The notes below the pieces were generated by a model. It was not told where the DNA came from and searched no databases. It worked only from the letters and a program-made list of their open reading frames with translations. A program made the translations under genes and the position numbers. A stretch of DNA of 64,000 nt from Amorphophallus konjac. Its lineage: Eukaryota; Streptophyta; Magnoliopsida; Alismatales; Araceae. Where the stretch lies: positions 441,376,053 to 441,440,052 of the forward strand of contig CM040118.1 of assembly GCA_022559845.1 (NCBI GenBank), in the 5' to 3' direction. Below are positions 10,921 through 20,930 of the stretch, in pieces. The first letter of the stretch is position 1; every line of letters begins with the position of its first letter.

Positions 10921-11253
10921 CGATGATGAGAATCAATCGGATAGGAATGGGAACGAGTAAAGAGCGTAGAGTTGTTCCAACTATCGATGCTGTAGAGTTT
11001 TTTCCTATTTCTTGGGTCTATCATTGTAATTTTCTTTTATTGAGTCAAGATTGTCCTTTAGTACTTTTTCTAAAGAGGAGATTATGTAATATATTTATCT
11101 TAATGGTTATTATGAATAAGTTGGATTTGGTTATCTTGCAATGTGTGCATCTCTGTATATAAGGTTGAATTCCTTATGCCCTGATTGACATGAATGATAT
11201 AAACTCGTCACGCGTACTGAGTTCCTTCCATGCTCGGGGCATGACAGTTTTTA

Positions 11254-11266
11254 TGGTATCAGAGCC
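11254..11266 (+). other. Primer binding site of element 1 (initiator tRNA-Met)
   Basis: TGGTATCAGAGCC, 7 nt after the LTR end at 11246. Same primer class as element 4 (46450-46462). Confidence 0.93.
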
Positions 11267-11416
11267 TAGGATATTCAATTTCTAGGAAACCAAGTCTAAG
11301 GATAGGTTTATACCTTTATCCGGTGAGATTGGGTAGAGCCATGGGTTAAGTTAACTTAGGGACTTAGACTCTTGGTTAATCACATATTAATATAGTTACT
11401 AAATTCTTGTAGGATC

Positions 11417-12397
11417 ATGGCCGCCGAACATGCTCAATGGCGTGACATGCAACGTACTGTCCAAAGTCTTACCCAAGCGCTACAACAAGTGGCGCAGGGC
11501 GAAGCCAATCGTGGAGCAGGAGATCTCCACCGGAGTTTTCACAACATGAACTCACCAAAGTTCATTGGCTCGACCGTCCCCGATGATGCCAAGCATTGGA
11601 TTAGGGAAATTGAACGTATATTCTGTGTCATGCAATGCACGAATGAAGAAAATGTCATACTAGCAACTTTTCAACTAGAACGGGATGCGCGATACTGGTG
11701 GGAGTCGGTAGAAGCTTCATTACCCCATGAACACATCACGTGGGGCGAGTTCGTTGAATATTTCAATAGCAAGTATTTCTCGGACCGGATACAAGAGAAG
11801 AAGGCTGCGGGGTTTGCCATGCTTAAACAACGGGCTCTATATGTGGCCGAGTACGAGGCCCAATTTTCCCGTCTGTCAAGGTATGCACCCCACTTGGTGT
11901 GTACCGAGAAAATGAAGGCGAGAAGATTTCTTAATGGGCTTCGACCCCAATATATCACTCAACTGGCGCCAATGGACATTCAAGTCTATCCGGAGATGAT
12001 AAGGTGAGCCCAGCTGTTATAAGACGCCACGGAGCTATCTGACCAAATCCGTGGAAAGGATAAGAAGGAGCATGTCACAAGCTCCGACATTTTTAAACCT
12101 ACCTTCAATAAGAAGAGGTCAATCAATGGAGGAGATTCCTCCCAAGAGAAGAAGCTCAAGAAGAATAACAAGCCCTTCTCTATCACTACCACACCTTCCA
12201 AAGAGGTGTGCAAACATTGTTACAAGGCCGGCCATAAGGTCAAAGAATGCTGGAGGAGATTGGGAGCTTGCCTTCGTTGCTGGAGCCGTGATCATCGGAT
12301 TTTCGACTGCCCCTTGCTTAATGACCAAGTCGGGGACGAGAAGCCCGGTGAAGAAGCAAGCACGTCTCCAAGCTCTTCAAGAGGCAGAGCAAGATGA
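11417..12397 (+). pseudogene. gag: Element 1 gag (capsid and zinc-knuckle nucleocapsid), broken
   Basis: Starts at ATG 11417 (MAAEHAQWRDMQRTVQSL). Residues about 45-190 are a Ty3/gypsy capsid (Retrotrans_gag) with the signatures WIREIERIF, ATFQLERDARYWWESV, FVEYFNSKYF and FLNGLRPQY. The same frame continues past two stops (TGA 12005, TAA 12020) to a CCHC knuckle, [14 protein letters not shown] (12209-12250), and a second Cys/His cluster ending in FDC before the frame ends at 12397. Gag forms the virus-like particle and packages RNA. Protease continues in another reading frame. Lineages of this type usually make one gag-pol ORF, so a frameshift mutation is likelier than programmed shifting. 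Confidence 0.9.
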
Positions 12398-12399
12398 AG

Positions 12400-13317
12400 G
12401 CGAACTGGTGAAAGGTATATTAAAGATTTGTTCCAAGTCTCCTCATGTCTTGTTTGATACCGGCGCGTCACATTCTTTTGTTTCCAAGAAGTTTGTTGAT
12501 CCATTACCTATGGAACCGGAGTGGATAGATCTAGTTATTTCGACTCCTATCGAAAATGAATCCGAGATCACACATCATTATCTGAATTGTGAAGTTATGG
12601 TGAAAGGGAAAAATGTACCTGCCAATTTAATATGCCTAGACATGAAGGATTATGATGTTATACTAGGAGCCGATTGGATATCCACACACAAGGCAGTTGT
12701 AGATTGCCGTAACAGCAAGGTAACTTTTAAAGAAATCCCAGAACTTGTCTACACTAGTCCTCGGAGTCGAAACAAGTCACCCCTTATTTCGGCCATCCAA
12801 GCTAGTAAGCTAATAAGGAAAGGTTGCGTATCCTTCCTTGCTTTTGTCACCACAAGAGAGACTAAGGAGTCCAAGATAGAAGACATCCGCGTAGTTCGGG
12901 AGTTTCCCGATGTGTTCCCGGAAGATTTCCCCGGATTACCCCCACAAAGAGAATTGGCCTTCACCATCGACCTGGTCCCTTGTGCTGGCCCAGTTTCTAA
13001 GGCACCTTATAGGATGTTCCTTGCCGAGCTCAATGAATTGAAAGAGCAATTGATGGAGCTCTTGAAGAAAGGATTTATCCAGCCGAGCACTTCCCCGTGG
13101 GGAGCGCCCATACTATTTGTAAAGAAGAAGGATGGATCGATAAGACTCTGCATCGACTATCGGTAGTTGAACCATCTTACTATCAAGAACAAATATCCAC
13201 TGCCAATGATCGATGAGCTATTTGATCAAATACTTGGATCCAAATATTTCTGAAAGATTGATCTCAGGTCACGATACCACCAACTGAGGATCAAGGATGA
13301 GAACATTCGTAAGACCG
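12400..13317 (+). pseudogene. pol: Element 1 protease and N-terminal half of reverse transcriptase
   Basis: In the frame of the ORF ending at 13166. The aspartic protease active site [10 protein letters not shown] lies near 12450-12480 with the downstream partner VILGADWI near 12655-12675. The reverse transcriptase opens with [15 protein letters not shown] (from about 12898) and reaches [18 protein letters not shown] stop at 13164 follows CIDYR; the domain continues ([26 protein letters not shown]) with one more stop before element 2 interrupts it at 13318. The rest resumes at 27102 in a coherent alignment (NIRKT, then [11 protein letters not shown]). Confidence 0.9.
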
Positions 13318-14094
13318 TGGAGAGGGAGATTTTTGTAGCCCAGTTAAGAGCAGCCGAACTAGGCCCCTGAGGGCCCAACAAGGCTCAACTCAGCCAAGTG
13401 ACAGCCCCCTGGGGACCACTTAGGCGAGAAAGCCCAATAAAAGTTTCACTCGAGGATACTACCTTCCTAGGCGGCCTCTAGGCTCGGAAGGCCCGAGCGT
13501 CGGTCAGGTCACAGGAAAGGTCCATGCCCGAGCCATCTCTCCGCCCAGGGGAAGAAGGCGCATGTCGACGAATCCGACCCATCTTCGTCCGAGCTAAGCC
13601 TACCGCCCGGATAGGGCTGGCCTCTCTAAGCTTGGAACGGCCGACGATTGCTTATCCATGCAGCCGTTAAGAGTCCTCTATGGCCAGGAATTTATAAAGG
13701 TGAGGGACTCCAGCTCCCCAAGGTGATAACGCTCCCACGATAAGGTAATAAAAGCCCACATCGAGGACGTAACCCCCACCTGAAATCCCTCGACTTACAG
13801 GACTCCAGAAGATGGCGCACTATTTAACCCAGGGATACCCTCCAACGAAATGTAAGGGCAATCACACGCTCAAAACTCCTGAGCAGGAACCACTTCATCC
13901 TTCTGGTGGAGAGGGATCTCGCGCAGATGCTACTTCCTCCCTATATTGCTCCCACCATAGCTCTACTGACTTAAGCATCGGAGGGTTTTCCCCAGGGACT
14001 CACCCTGGGCCCCCTGATCCGTTCCCCTTTCTTGCAGTTCACTATCCGGTGATCCACTGCCCACTCAGGACCAGCGCGAGATCTTGCCTCTTCA
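13318..14094 (+). repeat. 5' LTR of element 2 (777 bp)
   Basis: TGGAGAGGG ... CCTCTTCA, matching 26324-27101 (778 bp) with scattered substitutions (for example nine in the first 70 bp). TATA-like TATAAAG at 13693-13699, conserved at 26699-26705 in the 3' copy. Chance ORF 13812-14150 runs through the LTR end. Confidence 0.95.
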
Positions 14095-14096
14095 TC

Positions 14097-14112
14097 TGGC
14101 GTCGTCTGTGGG
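14097..14112 (+). other. Primer binding site of element 2
   Basis: TGGCGTCGTCTGTGGG, 2 nt after the LTR. Element 3 has TGGCACCGTCTGTGGG in the same place. Only the first part should pair with the tRNA acceptor end; I cannot name the tRNA with confidence, but it is not initiator tRNA-Met. Confidence 0.7.
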
Positions 14113-14131
14113 AAACGTACAAGAAGCCAGT

Positions 14132-15640
14132 ATGGTGCGAAGGAGCTTAGGGAGGAGGTCCGCCGGTGACAGGGGAAAGGCCATGGTAGCGGCAGGGGAT
14201 GGCCCCTCTCGGGCCTCACAGAACCCTCCCTCCAACACCAGCACCCCCGCCGACGAACCACCACCGCCTCCTGTGGCAGTAGGGCTACCGCTCAATGGTG
14301 GCGCCGAAGCCTTCCAGGCCCTCAACGTGAAACTGGATGTCCTCGTGGAACTCATGAGGACCCAGGCGGCTAGGGATAGAAGGTCCCATGCCCCGTCAGG
14401 GAGCCCTCCCCACGAGAATTCATCCCAGCACACCGTCGGAGGCCGCTTCACTCTCCGCGGCCAGCAGATCATCGGCAACAGGATTGGAGGACCCTCGCAG
14501 GCTCCGCCTCCGGAGCAAGAGGCTTCCTCTACACCAAGGCGGGGAGGGGCGCGCCGTCCGAACCCGGAGACCGATGTTCCTAGGGATCACCAAGACGCTC
14601 CTCCCAGCCCCATGGCACGACAACAGCCGGAGTTATCCCTCTGACTGCGAGATTTTGAGAGGCATTTCGCAGAGCAGGAGCGCGCCCTCCGCACCCTGCA
14701 GAAGACATCTTTCCCGGATGATGAGGAGAAATCCCCGTTCTTCGAATACATCTTGAAGGCAGAGGTGTCTCCCAGAACCTCCATCCCAACCTTCAAGCTC
14801 TACGACGGCCAGGGCGACCCGGCCGATCACTACGACAGCTTCGATGCTTTGATGACCTTTCATGGAGCGTCGGACGCCATCAAGTGCCGAGCCTTCGCGA
14901 CCACCCTGGTCCAGGGCTCCCAGGCGTGGTTCCGGGCCCTCGCCCCCGGATCCATCCGAGACTTCAAGCAATTTGGGTGAGTCTTCAAAGAGAGTTTCAC
15001 CGGAAGTGCCCCCCCAAGGTCGGTAGTGGGGCTCCTGGCCCTCAAACAGGCACAAGGGGAAAGACTCCGGACTTATATTCACTGATTCAAGTCGGAAGCC
15101 CTGAGAATCCCCCGCCTGGACGTGGCCTCAGCCATAACCACGCTGACTGGGGGCACCCGGGACAAGAATCTCCGCCGCGAACTTGTCCTCCACCCTCCCT
15201 CGACCCTTGCCGAGCTAGTGACTCTGGCATTACGCCATGCTGAGTGCGAAGAGGTACTCAGCGCTTGCCGAGACGCAACCGGCTCGAGTCGGGAAGGGGA
15301 CAAGAAGCGGGCTTCCGAGCCAAGCTTAGGTTTGGGGAAAAGGCGGAACCGCGACGGGGAATGCAAGGAACCGTCATGAAAGTACGAGTGGTACACCCCA
15401 CTAGCCACGCCGGTCTACGAGATCTACGAAGGCATCAAGGACTCGGGCCTCCTCCGCCAACCCGAGCCAATGAGATCGAAGAACCGTAATCGCAACAAGC
15501 ACTGCTTGTTCCACAGCGATCAAGGGCACCACACCGGCGACTGCCACCAGCTCTAGAATGAGATCGAGCGCCTCATCCGTCAGGGACATCTAGCTCGGTT
15601 CATAGCTGAGCGTAAAGAAGACTGAGGTGCCCCAGCGGAG
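14132..15640 (+). pseudogene. gag: Element 2 gag
   Basis: The likely start is ATG 14132 (MVRRSLGRRSAGD), matched by element 3 (MVQRNYGRRTTSD). A long Pro/Ser/Arg-rich N-terminal region leads to LRDFERHFAEQERALRTLQ, then the capsid core YDGQGDPADHYDSF ... AWFRALAPGSI ... LALRHAECEEVL (about 14800-15260), then a CCHC-like finger CLFHSDQGHHTGDC near 15505-15545. One frame is kept throughout, with stops at 14642, 14978, 15083, 15377, 15554 and 15623. At 14978 and 15623 element 3 still has CGA where element 2 has TGA. Gag would form the particle. Confidence 0.88.
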
Positions 15641-15847
15641 ATCGACAATGCCCCCCGCGGGGTACACATCAATGTCATCTCCGGAAGAGCAGCATCAGGC
15701 GGCGACAACAGCCGAGGAAGGAAGTGTCATGCCGAGCGGGTGAGCCGAGCCATATAGTCTCCCAAGGCCCCGCCGAGTGAGCCCCAGGTCATAGTCTTCT
15801 CCGACCGAGACCTGGAAGGGCTGAGCACCCCGCATGACGACGCCCTC

Positions 15848-18800
15848 ATGATTTCGGCTACAATAAACCATTGTAACGTAGATAGGATTCTAGTTGACAA
15901 TGGGAGTGCCCCTGATGTACTGTCTTATGATTGTTTCTTTAAGATGGGGGAGGAACCATCCAAACTCTGCCCGATCCGAACCCCTCTCTGCGGGTTCAAT
16001 GGCCTGGCCACCTATCCCGAGGGAGCCCTAAGCCTGCCGGTTACCCTCGGCACCCCACCCAAAACCGTTACGGTCATGGTGGACTTCATAGTGATTAAAG
16101 GTATGATAGCATACAACGCCATCTTTGACCGGGGAATCCTCAACCGAATAAAAGCGGCGCCGTCTACCTATCACCAGAAAATGAAGTTCCCCACCAAAAA
16201 TGGGTTGGGGGAAGTCCGAGGTAACCAGGCCGCTGCCAGAAGGTGCTACAATATCTCGGTAGAGGCCACAAGGCCGGACGAGAAGGACAAGGGCCCCCGG
16301 GGAGTCGAGGATAAATCCGCAACCACCGAACCTGGTGGCGAATTGCTGGCAGTTTTCCTAAACGATGACCCGGCCCTAGGAGTAAAGATCGAAGCCGACC
16401 TACCGTCTGAGGTTCAACAGCAATATAAAAAGTTCCTTTCTGAGTACATCCGAGTTTTTGCATGGGCTGATGATCAACTCTCTGGGATTTCAGAAGAGAC
16501 CGTAATGGACAAGCTCAACCTCGACCCCGCCGTGAAGCCCGTACAGCAGTGCAGGAGGACGCATGCACTAGAGAAACAGGCGATCATCAAGGCGCAGGTC
16601 ACCAAGGGGCAAGAGACTGGCCTTTTTAGGCCGGTCCTGTACCCGACGTGGCTAGCCAACGTCGTCCTGGTACCGAAAGCTTTGGGCAAGTGGCGGATGT
16701 GCATGGATTTCACCGACCTAAATAAGGCCACCCCTAAGGACTGTTATCTGTTGCCGAGCATCTACCAATTGGTTGACTCAACCTCGGGCAACTAGATACT
16801 CAGCTTCCTAGACGCCTATTCAGGTTACCACTAGATCAGAATGGATCCAGAAGATGTCGAGAAGACCGCCTTCATCACCGACTACGGCGTATACTGCTAC
16901 ACCCGGATGCCTTTTGGGTTGAAAAACGCCAGAGCCACGTACCAGAGGCTGGTCAACCACATGTTTGAAGGGCAGCTAGGTCGGAACGTCGAGGCCTACA
17001 TCGACGATATGCTCGTCAAGACCCCCAAGGCCGAAGACCACTTCACCGACCTCGCTGAGACCTTCGACACCCTCCTGAGGTACAACATGAAGCTCAATCC
17101 TGCCAAGTGTACCTTCGGAGTGAGATCCGAGAAGTTCCTTGGTTTCCTAGTCACTCAGCGTGGGATCGAGGCCAACCCTGACAAAGTCCAGGTCATCCTG
17201 GACATGCGCCCGCCCACCTGCATCAAGGACGTCCAACGCCTAACTGGGCGTGTCGCCGCTCTCAGCCGGTTCCTGTCCCGTGCGGCCGTACGATGCTTGC
17301 CCTTCTTCAAGCTATTGAGGGGGCCCAAATTGGCATCTGCTACGTTCGCATGGGATGAGGAATGCCAGAGAGCGTTCGCAGAGCTCAAGGAGTTCTTGGC
17401 CTCGCCCCCGGTGCTCTCCAAGCCCGTTCCGGGTGAAGTCTTGCTGCTCTATCTCTCGAAAACACCATCTACGGTTAGCTCGGTCCTAGTCAGAAATGAC
17501 TCGGGAGTTGAGAGGCCGATCTACTACACCAGCAAGGTGCTCAACGAGGCTGAAAGGAGGTACCCCGCAACCAAGAAACTCGTGCTAGCGTTGGTTACCT
17601 CCGCCAAGCACCTCCGGCCCTATTTCCAGGGTCACCCCATCACCGTGCTAACCGGTGAACCATTGAAGAAGATCCTGGCCCACCCCGAAGCCTCGGGACG
17701 ACTCGTCAAATGGGCCATCATGCATGGGGCCTATGATATATCCTATCGGCCGTGCTCAGCTGTGAAAGGCCAAGCGCTCGCCGACTTCATGGCCAAAAGC
17801 ACCATCCCGACTGAAGAAAGAGCCCCGTCCGCTCCCGGGCCGACCTGGGAATTATTCGTTGATGGATCCTCCAACTCGGTCGGTAGTGGTGCCAGAATCC
17901 TCCTGAAGTCCCCCGAAGGAGCAGAACTGTAATACACCTTGAAGTTCAGCTTTCAGGCATCCAACAACACTTCCGAGTACGAGGCCCTTATCTCGGGAGT
18001 GTGCATGGCCCGACGGTTAGGGGCTAAGCGGGTCAAAATCCATACTGACTCCTAGCTGGTCGCTAGCCAAGTCAATGGTGAGTACGAAGCTCGAGAGGCA
18101 CCAATGATCAAATACCTCCAACTGGTCAGAGACCTGGCCCAACAGTTTGAGAGATTCCAGGTAGTCCGAATAGCACGGGAGGAAAACTCCCGAGCGGATG
18201 CCCCCTCTCGGCTGGCCTCCTCTCTCGACCCCGAAGGTACCCGATTGGTCCTCCTTGAAGAGCTAGAGCGCCCGAGCATTGACTCGGAGCTCCTTGCTGT
18301 TGACTCAGCCATTCCGAGGGACTGGCACACCCCCTACCTGTCGTGGCTCCGGGACTCTCAGGAGCCTTCCGACCCTCGAGAGGCCAGCAGATTGAAGTAC
18401 CAAGCCCGGCGCTTCGTCGTTCTAGACGACACTCTCTACCGGAGATCTTTCTCCGGTCCCCTCCTGAAGTGTCTCGGCCTCGACGAAGCCAACCGAGCTA
18501 TCCAAGATATTCATGACGGCCTGTGCGGAGCACACTCAGGAGGAAGGTCACTCACCCAGATCCTGCTATGGCAGGGTTACTGGTGGCCCACTCTGCAGCG
18601 CGACTGCATGGCCTACGTACAACAGTGCGACCAATGCCAGCGATTCGACCACTTAGTCCATCAGCCGGCTACGGAGCTCGTCATCCTGACCGAGCCATAC
18701 CCCTTCGCTCGGTGGGGGATCGACATTCTTGGGCCGTTCTCTACGGATCAGGCCCAGAAGAAGTTCATCATCGTCACCATCGACTACTTTACCAAGTGGA

Positions 18801-19558
18801 TCGAGGCCGAAGCCACGGCGAGGATCACCGAGACAGTCATTTGGAGTTTCGTCTGGAAGTCGATCATTTGTCATTACGGCATCCCCCGGGTGATAGTGAT
18901 CGATAACAGTCGGCAATTTGACTCTCGTTATTTTCGAGACAGATGTGCCGACCTAGGTATTCGCAACCACTTCACTTCGGTCGCCCACCCTCAGGCCAAC
19001 GGGCTAGTCGAGAATGCCAATAAGACTATCTTAAAAGGCATAAAGACTAGACTCGGCAAGGCCAAGGGCAACTGGCTCGAGGAACTGCCTAGCATACTTT
19101 GGTCCCATAGAACGACTCCTAGAACGGTAACCGGTGAGAGTCCTTTCCAGTTGGTATATGGCACCGAGGCCGTCATTTCGTTGGAGATTGCCAATCCCTC
19201 CCTCCGAGTCATCTGCTTCTCGCCCGAGGTAAACGAGCAAAAATTACTCGAGAACCTCGACCTAGCAGATGAACTCCGAGAGATTGCCAGCATCCGAGCA
19301 ACGGAGTACAATCGTCGCCTCACTCGATACTACAACGCCAAAGTCCGAGACAGGCACTTCCAACCGGGAGACTTCATCCTCAGGAAAGTCGAAGCCTCCC
19401 GACCATTAGAGGCGGCGGGCAAGCTATCCCCTAACTGGGAAGGCCCCTACCGAGTGGTCGAGACGCTCGGGAAAGGAGCATGCCGGCTATCTACAATGGA
19501 AGGGGAACCCATCCCTCGGACATGGAATGCAGCCACACTACGCAAGTTCTACTTTTGA
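15848..19558 (+). pseudogene. pol: Element 2 pol: protease, RT, RNase H, second RNase H, integrase
   Basis: Same frame as gag. Protease has ILVDNGSAPDVL (D-N-G in place of D-T-G, shared with element 3, so a family trait) near 15890-15925. Reverse transcriptase runs about 16550-17400 with the catalytic YIDD at 16997-17008. A first RNase H follows (about 17400-17800), then a second, WELFVDGSSNSVGSG ... IAREENSRADAPSRL (about 17848-18230), the duplicated RNase H of Tat elements. Integrase from about 18480 has the Cys pair CDQCQ, GIDILGPF, VIDNSRQFD (normally SDN) and GLVENANKTILK, ending in RKFYF and a stop. Nonsense codons at 16793, 16832 (element 3 has CAG), 17930 and 18053 inactivate it. No chromodomain. 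Confidence 0.92.
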
Positions 19559-20930
19559 AGTTCGTGCAAATAATTTGAGTGAAATAAAATTTTCTCCTTT
19601 TCATTCAGACGATTGTTGGTACATCAGAAAGGCAAAAGCCAATACATTACACAACAGAAAGCAAAAAATCCATCTAGCACCACTGCAAGAGGCCATTGCT
19701 CGGCTGACTCGGTTGATCTCCTTGCGTCCAGCCACAGACTCTGCCTCGCGTAGAAACTGGCTCGGATAAAAGGTTGTCAACCCAGTTGGCTCGGGTGCCC
19801 CATGACAAAGGTGACAGAAGGGACTGCGGAGGGGAAGGCTACCTTCCAAGTTGACAGAGGCTGGGGAAGAGGGAACGCCTATGAAGGCCTCCTTTCTTCC
19901 AACCTGCCAACTCTTTGGAACGTACAGAGAGCAAGCACCCTCCGAAGAGTGAAAGAAAGGATGAGCAGAAGAGGGAAAAAGAGGCTGCCAGAAAGAAAAA
20001 GAAACCAGCATAGCTAGACGAGGAGGCAGGGGAAGGCTCAGAAAGGAGGGAGCTTAATTTGCTTCTCCCCCCATCCCTAAAGCGAGCAGAGAGGGAAGGG
20101 CGGCGGAGATGCCGGATGCCCCCATCCGTCTTCCATCTCGCCCCCCTCCGGGAAGCCTCGCCGGAACCGATAGAGGAAATGGCGTGATTTTTTGGTCAAA
20201 ATCCTCTCCAGATCCGCGCGACGACCATCAGACCCGCTTCAAACCCGCGCGACGACCGTCGGCCCTGCTCAAAACCTGAAGCGGCAAAAACCTGCCGCCC
20301 TCCATCATCGGCAACATCGTCTTCCGAAGGATCCTCCATGCTCCGAATGCAACGGCACAACGCAACGTGAAGAAGGGGCGAGGAAAGACTGTTAGGGAAA
20401 ATCATAAGCGATGGATAGGAAGGGACGCCCTTCAGTCTTTTTATAGGCAAAGGGAGGTTACTCGCCTTAAACGACTCCCTCCTCGAAAACACGCCAAAGG
20501 AATTTCCACCTATGAACGGTCACCTAAAACCTCTCGTCTTCCGCCCCAGCAGGACACACGAAGCGGCCAGGCATTTAAAGCATGAGAACGCGGAAAGGCA
20601 CCCTGTCAGACGCTCACCCAACCATCATGCGAGATCTGCGCAGAAAGTATCGGTCCTTTCCAACTACTACAGATATGCTGATCAAATCACGGCAAGGATA
20701 GCATGAAGCAAGTAAGATTTTATTTATTGCCTTACAAAAAGTGGAAGTCCTTTTTTGAAAAAAGAAAGAGACAAACAAAGAAGGAGGCAAAATAGGACGA
20801 TACATCAGGCCTAGGGCCAACTTTGAAGCTCGAAAGTGGAAGGTGCAGGTGTTTCACCCCCGGCGCCCTCGGTGACGGCCGGCCCTGGCACTGACCCCGC
20901 CTACGCGGGAACTGCCTCGGTCGCGAGCCC
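19559..20930. other. Spacer between pol and antisense gene of element 2
   Basis: No supported coding region; short ORFs on both strands are not conserved in element 3, whose spacer (40325-41480) shares blocks such as a GGAGGCAGGGG ... GAAAGGAGGGAGC stretch. It should hold the 3' ends of both the sense pol RNA and the antisense RNA. Confidence 0.6.

Larger units (their letters stand above)
8091..11246 (+). repeat. 5' LTR of element 1 (3156 bp)
   Basis: Begins TGGAGCAACCC (the 3' copy begins TGTAGCAACTC) and ends GGGGCATGACA. Aligns along its length with 29639-31053 plus 61957-63704. A TATA box at 8504-8509 leaves a short U3 (about 410 bp) and a very long R-U5. From 9091 to 10238 it carries an array of 19-20-nt inverted-repeat modules. 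A 137-codon open frame (8511-8924) also exists in the 3' copy but its ATG abuts the TATA box. Confidence 0.95.

Noticed and set aside
12340..12397. Programmed frameshift between gag and protease of element 1
   Set aside because: Element 4, of the same lineage, has gag and pol in one frame, and element 1 is heavily mutated; an accidental indel is simpler.
14092..14478. Minus-strand ORFs opposite gag and pol of element 2
   Set aside because: Shadows in GC-rich DNA; no conservation in element 3 and no domain.
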